Below, piece after piece: positions 1 to 9,037 of a stretch of DNA of 64,000 nucleotides (position 1 is its first letter; every line of letters starts with the position of its first letter). The stretch lies in the NCBI RefSeq assembly GCF_003129465.1, contig NZ_QFFF01000002.1:124001-188000 (forward strand), in the 5' to 3' direction. The position numbers and the translations under genes are program-made. The DNA is from Sphingosinicella humi. Lineage in GTDB: Bacteria; Pseudomonadota; Alphaproteobacteria; Sphingomonadales; Sphingomonadaceae. Under the pieces are notes generated by a model. That model searched no databases and was not told the DNA's origin. It saw nothing but the letters and a program-made list of their open reading frames with translations.

Positions 1-55
1 GTCGGCCGCTACCAGCGCCAATTTCCGCACGCTGTTCGCCAAGGCGGCGGCGTGA
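1..55 (+). CDS. 3' end of a TatD-family DNase-like gene (partial)
   Basis: Frame 2 reads SAATSANFRTLFAKAAA and then stops at TGA (53-55). The ending T-x-A-N-F-x-x-L-F resembles the usual C-terminus of TatD-type metal-dependent hydrolases, and a tatD gene often precedes a PhnP-like hydrolase in sphingomonads. Only 17 residues are visible, so the assignment rests on this tail and on gene order. Its stop overlaps the GTG start of the next gene (GTGA), which suggests translational coupling. Confidence 0.5.
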   Translation, partial: SAATSANFRTLFAKAAA

Positions 56-816
56 AGCTCCGAATCCTCGGCTGCGGCACTTCCTCAGGCGTTCCCAGGA
101 TCGGCAATGATTGGGGCCGCTGCGACCCCAGGGAACCGAAGAACCGCCGCCGACGCGTCTCTATTCTGATCGAGCGGGCGGAAACGCGCATCCTCGTCGA
201 CACGAGCCCGGATCTGCGCGAACAACTGCTCGACGCCGACGTCGCCGATCTCGATGCGGTGATCTGGACCCACGATCATGCCGATCATTGTCACGGCATC
301 GACGATCTGCGGCAGGTCTTCCATGCGCGAGGCGCGCCCATTCCCGGCTATGCCCGCGCCGATACGCTGGCGACGCTCGAAAACCGCTTCGGCTATGCGC
401 TTGAAGGCAATGATGGTTATCCCTCGGTCGTCGATGCTGCGCTGCTTCCGGACGCGTTAGCGATCGGCGCCATACAAGTGCGGGTCGTGGACCAGCCGCA
501 CGGGTCGATCTCATCGGCAGGACTCCGCTTCGACGCCGGCGGGAGGTCGATTGGATATTCTACGGACTTCAATGTCTTAACCGGCGACATGGCCACGCTG
601 TTCAAAGGCGTCGACGTGTGGATCGTCGATGCACTCCGCCGCCATCCGCACCCGACCCACCCGCATCTCCAGCAGGCGCTCGACTGGATCGATGCGGTTC
701 AGCCGGGCCGCGCCATATTGACGCATATGGACAACAGCATGGACTATGCCGAGCTGATGGCGGAACTCCCGCAGGGTGTGGAGCCGGGCTATGACGGGCT
801 CGAGGCGGAATTGTGA
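52..816 (+). CDS. MBL-fold metallo-hydrolase, PhnP-like
   Basis: 254 residues from a GTG start. The metallo-beta-lactamase signature THDHADHCHG lies at residues 73-82, with the metal ligands H74, H76, D78 and H79, and a later GRAILTHMDNSMDY supplies another histidine. The N-terminal ILGCGTSSGVPR is typical of the PhnP / tRNase-Z-like branch. Family members hydrolyse cyclic phosphodiesters; PhnP acts on a cyclic phosphate in phosphonate breakdown, but no phn gene is present here, so the physiological substrate is unknown. It overlaps the preceding TatD-like gene by 4 nt and the next gene by 4 nt, so the three are probably one transcript. Confidence 0.85.
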   Translation: MKLRILGCGTSSGVPRIGNDWGRCDPREPKNRRRRVSILIERAETRILVDTSPDLREQLLDADVADLDAVIWTHDHADHCHGIDDLRQVFHARGAPIPGYARADTLATLENRFGYALEGNDGYPSVVDAALLPDALAIGAIQVRVVDQPHGSISSAGLRFDAGGRSIGYSTDFNVLTGDMATLFKGVDVWIVDALRRHPHPTHPHLQQALDWIDAVQPGRAILTHMDNSMDYAELMAELPQGVEPGYDGLEAEL

Positions 817-1412
817 ACGACGGAGATCAAGCCGCTAATTTCATTTATCTTCTGGGTGTGCTGGTACTTGTCGGCAGCGCCCTCATGGTGCGGCGCATCC
901 CGATCCGACAGGGTCTCAAGATGGGCCTCGCATGGGTCCTCATCTTCCTGGCCATCTTCGTCGTCTTCGCGCTGCGGAGCGACTTCGCCGCTTTAGGCGA
1001 CCGCCTCATGCAGTCGGCGCAGGGGCCGGCGACGCCGGTGCAGCAAGGCGAGACGCTGCGTGTCCGCCAGGCCATGGACGGCCATTTCTGGGTCGACGCC
1101 GAACTCAATGGCGAGACGGTCCGCTTCCTGGTCGACAGCGGCGCCACCACCACGAGCCTGTCCACGGCGACCGCGCGGCGAGCCGGCATCGAGCCCAGCG
1201 GCGGCTTTCCCGCCATCGTCCAGACCGCCAACGGCACCGTCGCCGTTCAGCGCGGCCGCGCCGATCGGATCCAGGTAGGCTCGATCGTCCGCGAAGGTCT
1301 GGCCGTCCACATCTCGGACGGCTTCGGCGACACCAATGTCCTCGGCATGAATTTCCTCTCGTCGCTTTCCGGCTGGGGCGTCGAGGACGGCTGGCTGATC
1401 TTGCGGCCATGA
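813..1412 (+). CDS. Membrane-anchored retropepsin-like aspartic protease (TIGR02281 type)
   Basis: 199 residues, GTG start overlapping the previous stop. Two hydrophobic segments (about residues 10-27 and 36-53) anchor the N-terminus. The rest is a single-lobe aspartic protease fold with the catalytic triplet in FLVDSGATTTSLS (D108-S109-G110). A second lobe is missing, as in retroviral-type proteases that work as dimers. Members of this bacterial clan-AA family are common in Alphaproteobacteria, and few have known substrates. Topology predicts a periplasmic catalytic domain. Confidence 0.8.
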   Translation: MNDGDQAANFIYLLGVLVLVGSALMVRRIPIRQGLKMGLAWVLIFLAIFVVFALRSDFAALGDRLMQSAQGPATPVQQGETLRVRQAMDGHFWVDAELNGETVRFLVDSGATTTSLSTATARRAGIEPSGGFPAIVQTANGTVAVQRGRADRIQVGSIVREGLAVHISDGFGDTNVLGMNFLSSLSGWGVEDGWLILRP

Positions 1413-1455
1413 GCCGGGGGAGCGAAAGCCCATCTCCTTGGCTCTATCTGTATTT

Positions 1456-1470
1456 TACATAATGTATATT
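1456..1470 (+). promoter_or_regulatory. AT-rich palindrome and possible -10 element upstream of mazG
   Basis: TACAT-A-ATGTA (1456-1466) is a perfect 5-bp inverted repeat with a one-base centre. It runs into TATATT (1465-1470), 13 bases before the mazG ATG. The island is strikingly AT-rich for this GC-rich genome. It could be an operator overlapping a -10 box that gives a very short leader. No convincing -35 at standard spacing was found. Confidence 0.35.
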
Positions 1471-1483
1471 ATCGGACTTAAAG

Positions 1484-2248
1484 ATGACCCAGACTGAAGG
1501 GGCCCCACACGCCTCCCTCGACGATCTCGTCGCCGTCATGCGCCGGCTTCGCGACCCGGAGACCGGATGCGAATGGGACCGCGTCCAGACGTTCGAGACG
1601 ATCGCTCCCTATACGATCGAGGAAGCCTATGAAGTCGCCGATGCGATCCGCCGTAGCGACATGGCGGACCTCAAGGACGAGCTTGGGGATCTCCAGCTCC
1701 AGGTCGTCTATCACGCCCGCATCGCCGAGGAACTCGGCGCCTTCGACATCGATGACGTCATGGCGTCGATCACCGCCAAGATGATCCGCCGCCACCCGCA
1801 CATCTTCGGCGATCAGGCGGAAAGCCCCGGCTGGGAAGCCTTGAAGGCCGAGGAACGCGGCCGGCACGAGGACAAGAGCGCGCTCGCCCATGTCGCCCAG
1901 GCGTTGCCGGCGCTGAAGCGCGCCGACAAGCTTCAGAAGCGCGCCGCCCGCGTCGGCTTCGACTGGCCGGATGCCAGCGGCCCGCGCGCGAAGATCATCG
2001 AGGAGCTGGCGGAGATCGACGCCGCGACCTCAGACGAAGAACGCGCGGCGGAGGTGGGCGACCTTCTATTTTCCGTGGTCAATTATGCCCGGCATCTCGG
2101 CGTCGATCCCGAGACCGCCTTGCGCGAGGCCGCGAACCGCTTCGAAACGCGCTTCCGGAAAGTGGAAGAGATATCGGACAAGCCCTTGTCCGACATGGAT
2201 ATCGATGGGCTCGAAGCGCTCTGGCAGACGGCGAAGCGCGCGCTTTGA
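1484..2248 (+). CDS. mazG: Nucleoside triphosphate pyrophosphohydrolase MazG
   Basis: 254 residues. Two MazG all-alpha NTP-PPase repeats are visible. The first carries CEWDRVQTFETIAPYTIEEA (residues 29-48) and the metal-binding E46, E47, E50, E66 and D69. The second lies in the C-terminal half (KRAARVGFDWP, then EEL-EIDAA and VGDLLFSVVNYAR). MazG hydrolyses NTPs to NMP plus pyrophosphate, cleaning the pool and lowering ppGpp in E. coli. There is no obvious strong ribosome-binding site, only AAAG just ahead of the ATG. It is convergent with hflX. Confidence 0.93.
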   Translation: MTQTEGAPHASLDDLVAVMRRLRDPETGCEWDRVQTFETIAPYTIEEAYEVADAIRRSDMADLKDELGDLQLQVVYHARIAEELGAFDIDDVMASITAKMIRRHPHIFGDQAESPGWEALKAEERGRHEDKSALAHVAQALPALKRADKLQKRAARVGFDWPDASGPRAKIIEELAEIDAATSDEERAAEVGDLLFSVVNYARHLGVDPETALREAANRFETRFRKVEEISDKPLSDMDIDGLEALWQTAKRAL

Positions 2249-2257
2249 TCAAACTGC

Positions 2258-2332
2258 GTCATTGCGAACGAAGCGAAGCAATCCAGCCCTGCGCAGACTG
2301 GATGGCTTCGTCGCCATGCTCCTCGCAATGAT
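2258..2332. repeat. Palindromic intergenic repeat, CATTGCGA family, copy 1
   Basis: An imperfect inverted repeat beginning GTCATTGCGA and ending CGCAATGAT, with inner arms GAAGCAATCCAG and CTGGATGGCTTC. It fills the gap between the convergent mazG and hflX genes. A second copy with the same architecture lies at 36588-36662. Such elements are widespread in sphingomonad chromosomes; this one could also act as a bidirectional transcription stop. Confidence 0.85.
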
Positions 2333-2340
2333 GGCAGGCT

Positions 2341-3651
2341 CTACAGCAGCGCCCGATGTTGCGCGCGGAAGCGTGCCCAGGCGGCATCGGAAATCCGCAC
2401 TTCTAACTCCGTCTCAAGTCCTTCCGCACGCTGCTTGAGCACTTCGCCATTGGCGTGAAGCCAGGCAATGGCGTTGCCCGCCGATACGGGAAGGGTGACG
2501 CTATGGACGTGGGTTCCCTCGCGCAGACGGTCGGCGGCGCAGCGGACGAGGGCGTCCACCCCTTCCCCGCTGAGCGCCGAAAGGGTGACGACGTCCTCCT
2601 TCCGTGCTGCCTCCGCGCGCACGCGCTCAGCCTCCTCCTCGGCAAGGGCATCGATCTTGTTCCAGGCTTCGATCAGGGGCGCACTCCCCTCTCCTGCCGC
2701 ACCGATCTCCTCCAGCACCCGCTCGACATCGACCCGCTGCGCTTCCGTGTCTGGATGGGAAATGTCACGGACGTGGATGATGAGGTCGGCCGAGACGACC
2801 TCCTCGAGCGTGGCCCGGAAAGCGGCGACGAGCTGGGTTGGCAGGTCGGAGATGAAGCCGACCGTATCCGAGAGGATGGCCTTTTCGATCCCCGGCATCG
2901 CCACCTCGCGCATGGTCGGATCGAGCGTGGCGAACAGCAGGTTTTCGGCCATGACGTCGGCGCGAGTCAGCCGGTTGAACAGGGTCGATTTGCCGGCATT
3001 GGTGTAGCCGACCAGCGCGATCACCGGCCACGGCGCCTTCTGCCGCCGCGCCCGGTGGAGCGCGCGGGTGCGGGTCACCTGGTCCAGATCCTTCCGGATT
3101 TTGGCCATGCGGTCGCGGATCATGCGCCTATCGGCTTCGATCTGGGTTTCACCGGGTCCGCCGAGGAAGCCGAAGCCGCCGCGCTGGCGCTCGAGATGGG
3201 TCCAGGACCGGACCAGGCGGCCCGCCTGATAGTCGAGATGGGCGAGCTCGACCTGGAGCCGTCCCTCGGCCGTGGCGGCACGCTCGCCGAAGATCTCGAG
3301 GATGAGGCCGGTGCGGTCGATCACCTTGGCCTTGGTCGCGCCTTCCAGATTCTTCTGCTGGATCGGCGTCACCGCCGCGTCGACGATGATCAGCTCCGCC
3401 TCGGCCTGCTCGGCGGCGTCGGCGATGGCCTGCACCTGGCCGGACCCGAACAGGGTGCCGGGCTTGGGCGCGCGCACCTTGAAGGCGAGCTTCTCGGCGA
3501 CGACGACCCCGATGGCCTCGGCAAGGCCGGCGGCCTCCTCCAGGCGCGCGTCGGTGTCGCGCCCGCCACCGTCGCTCCCCAGCTGGGGAAGCGCGATGAC
3601 GGCGCGTGCGCCGCGGGCTAGGTCGTCAGTATCGCGATCGAAAACGCTCAG
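2341..3651 (-). CDS. hflX: GTPase HflX, probable CTG start
   Basis: Ribosome-associated GTPase that rescues or splits stalled 70S ribosomes. The N-terminal HflX domain includes GTLFGSGQV, then a helical linker with [13 protein letters not shown], then the G domain with GYTNAGKST (P loop), DTVGFI (G3) and NKID (G4). The first canonical start in frame, a GTG at 3475-3477, would cut off the conserved beginning of the N-terminal domain ([12 protein letters not shown]...[10 protein letters not shown]). The frame stays open to a CTG at 3649-3651 that overlaps the hfq stop as CTGA, where an ATGA overlap would be expected. This gives 436 residues, the usual family size. The CTG start is inferred; function is not in doubt. 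Confidence 0.9.
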   Translation of the reverse strand: MSVFDRDTDDLARGARAVIALPQLGSDGGGRDTDARLEEAAGLAEAIGVVVAEKLAFKVRAPKPGTLFGSGQVQAIADAAEQAEAELIIVDAAVTPIQQKNLEGATKAKVIDRTGLILEIFGERAATAEGRLQVELAHLDYQAGRLVRSWTHLERQRGGFGFLGGPGETQIEADRRMIRDRMAKIRKDLDQVTRTRALHRARRQKAPWPVIALVGYTNAGKSTLFNRLTRADVMAENLLFATLDPTMREVAMPGIEKAILSDTVGFISDLPTQLVAAFRATLEEVVSADLIIHVRDISHPDTEAQRVDVERVLEEIGAAGEGSAPLIEAWNKIDALAEEEAERVRAEAARKEDVVTLSALSGEGVDALVRCAADRLREGTHVHSVTLPVSAGNAIAWLHANGEVLKQRAEGLETELEVRISDAAWARFRAQHRALL

Positions 3652-4145
3652 GCGCCGGTCTCCTCCTCGTCAGCCTCTACAAAGCTCACGGGGTTCTCCG
3701 GTTGCACGGTCGAGATGGCATGTTTGTAGACGAGCTGCGACTGGCCCTCGCGCTGGAGCAGCATGCAGAACAGGTCGAAGGCCGCGATCTCGCCTTGGAG
3801 CATGACGCCGTTCACCAGGAACATGGTAACCGGCTCGCCCGAGCGGCGGACGGCGCCCAAAAAGACTTCCTGGAGGAGCGTCGGCTTCTTCTTCTCCATC
3901 TGCTCGGCAAAGGCGCGCTCGATGTCCGCGAGGTCGATCGGGTGCGACGGCATGATCGTCGAGATGGCATGCTTGTAGATGAGCTGCGCCTGCCCGTCGC
4001 GGCGGAGCAACACCGAGAAGTTATCGAACCAGGTGATGATGCCCTGGAGCTTCACGCCCTTGACCAGGAACATGGTGACCGGCGTCTTGGACCGCCTGAG
4101 GCTGTTCAGAAACATGTCCTGGAGGTTGTTGACCTTTTCGGCCAT
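3648..4145 (-). CDS. hfq: Tandem-domain RNA chaperone Hfq
   Basis: 165 residues holding two complete Hfq/Sm domains in one chain. Domain 1 (about 6-70) has [27 protein letters not shown] and YKHAIST. Domain 2 (about 88-150) has [28 protein letters not shown] and YKHAIST. A charged linker of roughly 20 residues joins them. Ordinary Hfq is one domain of about 80 residues forming a hexamer; three of these chains could build the same ring with alternating faces. Domain 2 has E for the D next to the proximal-face Q, and M for K in the VKLQG strand, so the halves are not equivalent. RBS AAGGAG lies upstream. hfq overlaps hflX by 4 nt. Confidence 0.95.
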   Translation of the reverse strand: MAEKVNNLQDMFLNSLRRSKTPVTMFLVKGVKLQGIITWFDNFSVLLRRDGQAQLIYKHAISTIMPSHPIDLADIERAFAEQMEKKKPTLLQEVFLGAVRRSGEPVTMFLVNGVMLQGEIAAFDLFCMLLQREGQSQLVYKHAISTVQPENPVSFVEADEEETGA

Positions 4146-4183
4146 CGCCCGCTCTCCTTATTGGCATGCAAGCCGCACGCATG

Positions 4184-4212
4184 GCCGCAGCACCCCTAGT
4201 TAGAGGTGCGGC
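4184..4212 (-). terminator. Stem-loop between ntrX and hfq
   Basis: GCCGCA pairs with TGCGGC around an inner CCcCTA/TAGaGG stem, with a small bulge on one side. It sits in the 110-nt gap after ntrX and before hfq. No uridine run follows on the minus strand, so it may attenuate or stabilise rather than terminate fully. Confidence 0.35.
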
Positions 4213-4255
4213 TCTGCTCTTCAATAGCATGGCCGCGAGAATCCCGCCATCGGCG

Positions 4256-5641
4256 CTATTCGCCGCCCTCGCCCCTGTCGCCGATGCCGAGCGCCTTCAA
4301 TTTGCGGTGCAGTGCCGAGCGCTCCATGCCGATGAAGCTCGCCGTTCTCGAGATATTCCCCGAGAAGCGGCGGATCTGGACCCTCAGATACTCGCGCTCG
4401 AACGTCTCGCGCGCTTCCCGGAGCGGCGTGCCCATGATCGCCTTCACCGCCTCGCCCGGCGCCAGCGACGCCTGCTCGTTCAGGATCTCGGGCGGCAGCA
4501 TGTCGATCTCGATGCAGCCGACCCGTGAACCGGGGGCGAGGATGATGGTGCGCTCGATGACGTTGCGCAGCTGGCGAACGTTGCCCGGCCAGTCATAGGC
4601 CTGGAGCGCGGCGATGGCATCGTCGGAAAGGCTCGGCGTCGCCAACCGCTGCTCGGCGGCATAGCGGGCGACGAAATGGGCGACGAGCTCGGGTATGTCC
4701 TCGCGCCGTTCCGATAGCGCCGGCAGGTGCACGGGAACGACGTTCAGCCGATAGAAGAGGTCCTCCCGGAAGCGGCCCTCGGCGATCTCGTCGGAAAGCT
4801 GGCGCGCCGTCGAAGAGACGACCCGCATGTCGACCTTCACCATGCGCTGCCCGCCGACGCGGGTGAAGCTCTGGTCGGTGAGGACGCGGAGGATCTTGGC
4901 CTGGGCCGGCATCGGCATGTCGGCGATCTCGTCGAGGAACAAGGTGCCGCCATGGGCCTGCTCCAGAAGGCCGGGCCGGGCCAGCTCGCCGCCCTCCTCG
5001 ACGCCGAACAGCTCCTCCTCCACCCGTTCGGGCGTCATCCGCGCCGCGCTGACGACGATGAAGGGCGCGTTGGCCCGCGGGCTCCAATTGTGGAGCAGCC
5101 GTGCCGCCACTTCCTTGCCGACGCCGGCGGGGCCGGTGATCAGCACCCGGCTCCCGGTCCCCGCCACACGCTTCAGGGTAGCGCGCACCGAATTGATGGC
5201 GACGCTCGAGCCTGTGAGCTCCGTCTCCTGGCCGATCTGCGCGCGGAGCGTCTCGTTTTCGCGGCGAAGCCGCTCGGTCTCGGTGGCGCGCTCGACGAGG
5301 TGGAGAAGATGCCCGGCCTCAAACGGCTTTTCGATGAAGTCGACGGCACCTTGGCGAATGGCGGCCACGGCGGTGTCGAGATTGCCATGCCCGGAGATCA
5401 TCAGCACCGGCAGGGTCGGGTCGCGCCGCTTGATCTCGTCGAGCAGCTGCAACCCGTCGAGCTTGGAACCCTGCAGCCAGACGTCGAGCAGCACCAGCGA
5501 GGGTCGCCGGTCGGCGAGAGCGGCCAGCGCCTCCGTGCTGTTGCCGGCGGTACGCGTCTCATAGCCTTCGTCCTCGAGCACTCCCGAGACGAGTTCGCGG
5601 ATGTCCTGTTCGTCGTCGACGACGAGAATGTCTAACGCCAT
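4256..5641 (-). CDS. ntrX: Response regulator NtrX, without GAFTGA loop
   Basis: 461 residues: receiver domain (phospho-acceptor D53, LLDVWL), AAA+ domain with Walker A GPAGVGKE (170-177) and Walker [14 protein letters not shown] (about 231-243), and a C-terminal Fis-type helix-turn-helix ([20 protein letters not shown]). The region that in NtrC carries the sigma-54-contacting GAFTGA reads [19 protein letters not shown], so that loop is absent. NtrX is the partner of NtrY in nitrogen and redox-linked control in Alphaproteobacteria. Without GAFTGA it should act as a DNA-binding regulator rather than a sigma-54 activator (inference). It follows ntrY by 4 nt. Confidence 0.9.
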   Translation of the reverse strand: MALDILVVDDEQDIRELVSGVLEDEGYETRTAGNSTEALAALADRRPSLVLLDVWLQGSKLDGLQLLDEIKRRDPTLPVLMISGHGNLDTAVAAIRQGAVDFIEKPFEAGHLLHLVERATETERLRRENETLRAQIGQETELTGSSVAINSVRATLKRVAGTGSRVLITGPAGVGKEVAARLLHNWSPRANAPFIVVSAARMTPERVEEELFGVEEGGELARPGLLEQAHGGTLFLDEIADMPMPAQAKILRVLTDQSFTRVGGQRMVKVDMRVVSSTARQLSDEIAEGRFREDLFYRLNVVPVHLPALSERREDIPELVAHFVARYAAEQRLATPSLSDDAIAALQAYDWPGNVRQLRNVIERTIILAPGSRVGCIEIDMLPPEILNEQASLAPGEAVKAIMGTPLREARETFEREYLRVQIRRFSGNISRTASFIGMERSALHRKLKALGIGDRGEGGE

Positions 5642-5645
5642 GTCC

Positions 5646-7895
5646 TCAACCGTTCACTGCCGTGTCTTCCGTGTGGATAGTGCCCCCTCCCCCTAGCCGA
5701 GCCAGCGTCTCGGCATCGAAGACCAGTCGCACCAGCGTGCCGCCCTGCGCCCGGTCCTCGAACTCGATCGAACCGAAATGCTCCTCGACGATCTTCTTGA
5801 CGATGGCGAGACCGAGCCCGGTGCCCTTCGCCCGCGTCGTCATATAGGGTTCGGTGAGGCGCCCCCGGTCGGCCGGAAGACCGATGCCGGTGTCGCTGAT
5901 ATCGATGCAGACGCGCCCGTCTCCCTCGCGGATCGTCATGGCGATGCAGTCCGTGCCGCCATTGCCGCCTTCCTCATGTTTCTGCTGGATCGCCTCGACG
6001 CCGTTCTTGACGATATTGGTGAGCGCCTGGCCGAGCTGGCGGCGGTCGCAAGTGAGTATCGGCGACGGCTCGGGCGCCTCGAACGTGAAGCGGATGTCGG
6101 GATGCGCCACCTCGTGCAGGAACAACGCCTGCCGCGCCACGTCGACGATCGCTTCGTCGCGGAAGACCGGCTTGGGCATGCGCGCGAACGAGGAGAATTC
6201 GTCGACCATGCGCCGCAGGTCTCCGACCTGGCGCACGATCGTCCCCGTCAGTCGCTCGAAGGTCGACGCGTCCGACGTGACTTCGCCGCCATAACGCCGC
6301 TGCAGCCGCTCGGCGGCGAGCTGAATGGGCGTCAGCGGATTCTTGATTTCATGCGCGATGCGGCGCGCCACGTCAGACCAGGCCGCGCGCCGCTGGTCGA
6401 GAAGCTGCTCGGTGATGTCGTCGAAGGTGAGCACATGCCCGCCCTCCACCTTCACCCGCTTGACGGCGAGGGTGCGGGGTTCGCCGCCGGAGGAGAATTG
6501 GATGATGTCCTCGCGCTCTTCGCTGTCGAGCTGCCTGTCGAGCTCGGGCGCCAGGTCGGCCAGCTTCTGACCCACCGCGCCCTCGTTGCCCGTCTTGAGG
6601 AGTGCCTCGGCCGAGCTGTTGATGAGGCTCACCCGCCGTTCGCTATCGACCGAGATCACGCCCGCGGTGACTCCCGACAGCACCGCCTCGATAAAGGCGC
6701 GGCGATTGTCGAGCTGGCTGTTGGCGGAGACAAGCGCGCCGGTCTGCGCCTCGAGCCGCTCGGTCATGCGGTTGAAGGCGTTGCCGAGCGTCGAGACCTC
6801 GTCGTTCACCCGGGAGTTGGGGACCCGGGCCGAAAGGTCGCCTGCCGTCACTCGCCGCGCCGCGTTCACCAGCTGCCCAACCGGCCGCACCAGACGATCG
6901 GCCAGCGTGAGCGCGATCCAGATGGAAAGCGCGACGATCAGCAGCGAAACCAGCAGCAGCGCCGCATTGAATCGGAACTGGAGCGTGCGCGAACGCTCGA
7001 ACAACGCATCATAATCCTGCAGCACCGCCCGGCTGCGATTGAGCTGCTCGACCATCTTGGGATCGAACACCCGCGCGGCGTAGAGATAGGTGTCGTTCCC
7101 GAGCGGAAAGCGCGTGACGGCGCCGATGCGATCATCGCCCCTCACAGCGACCGTATCTCCGCCCTGCCGGAGCTGCCGGAGAATCTCCGGCCTCACCGCC
7201 TCGTTGAGGGAACGCTCATAAGGGTTGACGAGGGCGAGGGTTTGGACGCCGCTCTCCTCCGACACGCGCATCAGCACCGCCTCGGAAAGATTGCGGTAGA
7301 AGACCTGGCCGACGAAATATTCGGCGAATTCGGGGCTGTCGATCGGCTGTTCGCTGAGGAACAGCGCGAGGTCCCCGCCCATGGTCCGGGTCTCGTTGCT
7401 GACGCGCTCGATTTCGCTGTCGTAGCCGGCCTGCGCGATCGCATAGGCGTTTTCGAGCATCCCTCGCGCGCGGTCGGAGAACCAGAATTCGGTTCCGCTC
7501 TGGAAAAGCAGAGATGCGAAGATGACGACGAGAAGCGTCGGCACGCTGGCGATGACCGAGAACAGCGCGACGAGGCGGACGTGGAGCCGCCCCCTGCCCC
7601 CCACCTGGGATCGCGCGGCGCGGCCCATCGCCACCCGACGCGCCACCAGCACCATCAGCGCCGTGGCCGGAACGAGGTTGGCGACGAGAAGCATCGCCAC
7701 CATCGGCGGCGTGAGCAACGACTGGGGCGAGCCCTGCCGGGTGACGATGAAGTAGCTGGCCACGGCCATGACGATCAGCGCCAGAACGGTCGCGATCTCG
7801 ATCAGCGGCACGAAGCGGCTGCGGCGCAGCGCCACGGAAAGATGCCGCCGCCAGCGCGGCCGAGTTTCGGGAGCTATCGACACTTCAGCGTTCAC
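5646..7895 (-). CDS. ntrY: Sensor histidine kinase NtrY
   Basis: 749 residues. Several N-terminal membrane segments enclose a periplasmic or extracellular region, followed by HAMP (ADRLVRPVGQLVNAARR), a PAS domain (VLSGVTAGVISVDSERRVSL), HisKA with phospho-acceptor H515 in ARRIAHEIKNPLTP, and an HATPase domain (N box NIVKNGVEAI, DTGIGLP, TGLGLAIVKKI). This is the usual NtrY architecture. The sensor feeds NtrX, encoded 4 nt downstream. No separate ntrBC pair is present in the window, although dusB, their usual neighbour, lies just upstream. Confidence 0.92.
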   Translation of the reverse strand: MNAEVSIAPETRPRWRRHLSVALRRSRFVPLIEIATVLALIVMAVASYFIVTRQGSPQSLLTPPMVAMLLVANLVPATALMVLVARRVAMGRAARSQVGGRGRLHVRLVALFSVIASVPTLLVVIFASLLFQSGTEFWFSDRARGMLENAYAIAQAGYDSEIERVSNETRTMGGDLALFLSEQPIDSPEFAEYFVGQVFYRNLSEAVLMRVSEESGVQTLALVNPYERSLNEAVRPEILRQLRQGGDTVAVRGDDRIGAVTRFPLGNDTYLYAARVFDPKMVEQLNRSRAVLQDYDALFERSRTLQFRFNAALLLVSLLIVALSIWIALTLADRLVRPVGQLVNAARRVTAGDLSARVPNSRVNDEVSTLGNAFNRMTERLEAQTGALVSANSQLDNRRAFIEAVLSGVTAGVISVDSERRVSLINSSAEALLKTGNEGAVGQKLADLAPELDRQLDSEEREDIIQFSSGGEPRTLAVKRVKVEGGHVLTFDDITEQLLDQRRAAWSDVARRIAHEIKNPLTPIQLAAERLQRRYGGEVTSDASTFERLTGTIVRQVGDLRRMVDEFSSFARMPKPVFRDEAIVDVARQALFLHEVAHPDIRFTFEAPEPSPILTCDRRQLGQALTNIVKNGVEAIQQKHEEGGNGGTDCIAMTIREGDGRVCIDISDTGIGLPADRGRLTEPYMTTRAKGTGLGLAIVKKIVEEHFGSIEFEDRAQGGTLVRLVFDAETLARLGGGGTIHTEDTAVNG

Positions 7896-7974
7896 GTGGC
7901 GTGTCTACCACAAGATTGTGACCCAAAGAACACAGTTTCAACGTCGGCTTGGCGCGCCGGAGGGGGTATTCGGC

Positions 7975-8973
7975 TCAGGCGGCGGCCCTTGTCAGCCACG
8001 GCGCGTAAAAGTCGCGGAGCATCGCGGTCGCCCGCTTGGGATCGGGCTCCTTGTTGAACGCGTTGCGGAACTCGGCCGAACCCGGCAGGCCCTTGGTGTA
8101 CCAGCCGATATGCTTGCGCGCGCAGTTGGCGCCGATCTCCGGACCATAATGATCCAGCATCGCCTCATACTGCTCCATGATGACGCAGAACTGCTCGTCG
8201 ATGCTCGGGTCGGGCAGCCGCTCGCCGGTCTTCAGCCAGCGCATGACCTGGCCGAGCAGCCACGGCTTGCCATAGGCGCCGCGCCCGATCATCACGCCGT
8301 CGGCGCCGGACTGGTCGAGCGCCGTCTCGACATCGTCGATCGAGTTGATGTCGCCATTGACGATGACCGGCACCGACACCGCTTCCTTCACCTGGCGGAC
8401 GAAGCGCCAATCGGCCGTACCCTTGTAGAGCTGGCAGCGGGTGCGGCCGTGGATGGTGATCATCCTGACGCCCAGATCCTCGGCGATCCGCGCGAGCTCC
8501 GGGGCGTTGAGACTGTCATGGTCCCAGCCCATCCGCATCTTGAGCGTCACCGGGACGGACACCGCTTTCACTGTCGCTTCAATGAGTTCAGCTGCGAGCT
8601 TTACATCGCGCATCAATGCGGATCCGGCCCAGCCATTGACAACCTTGCGGACCGGACAGCCCATATTGATGTCGATGATCGCGGCGCCGCGGTCTTCGTT
8701 GAGCTTGGCCGCCTCGCCCATTTCGCGCGGCGTGCAGCCGACAAGCTGCATCGACACCGGATCCTCGATCGGGTCCCAGGCGGCCTTCTGGATCGACTGG
8801 CGCGTCTCGCGGATCGCGGCCTGGCTCGCGATCATCTCCGTCACCGTCAGCCCCGCACCGTAGCGCTTGACGACCCGCCGGAACGGCCGGTCGGTGACGC
8901 CCGTCATCGGCGCCAGGATGACCGGCGCATCGACGCGGACGGGGCCGATCGAGATGGGTGCAAGACGGGACAT
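7975..8973 (-). CDS. dusB: tRNA-dihydrouridine synthase DusB (NifR3)
   Basis: FMN-dependent enzyme that reduces uridine to dihydrouridine in the tRNA D-loop. Recognised by [13 protein letters not shown] near the N-terminus, the catalytic cysteine in [12 protein letters not shown], the substrate region [14 protein letters not shown], and [11 protein letters not shown] near the end of the barrel. ATG at 8973 ([10 protein letters not shown]) is preferred; a TTG at 9012 would add 13 residues with no family similarity. dusB heads the ntr-hfq cluster in many Alphaproteobacteria. It is divergent from ispDF. Confidence 0.92.
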   Translation of the reverse strand: MSRLAPISIGPVRVDAPVILAPMTGVTDRPFRRVVKRYGAGLTVTEMIASQAAIRETRQSIQKAAWDPIEDPVSMQLVGCTPREMGEAAKLNEDRGAAIIDINMGCPVRKVVNGWAGSALMRDVKLAAELIEATVKAVSVPVTLKMRMGWDHDSLNAPELARIAEDLGVRMITIHGRTRCQLYKGTADWRFVRQVKEAVSVPVIVNGDINSIDDVETALDQSGADGVMIGRGAYGKPWLLGQVMRWLKTGERLPDPSIDEQFCVIMEQYEAMLDHYGPEIGANCARKHIGWYTKGLPGSAEFRNAFNKEPDPKRATAMLRDFYAPWLTRAAA

Positions 8974-9037
8974 TGGGGCCAAGCCCTTAGTGGTTAAGGC
9001 GCTGGCCGGCAAGGTTTCGCTGGGCTAGGGGGCGGCC

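Noticed and set aside
5778-8057. Long open reading frame antisense to ntrY
   Set aside because: Shadow of the histidine kinase gene; low-complexity His/Arg/Asp-rich translation without domain.
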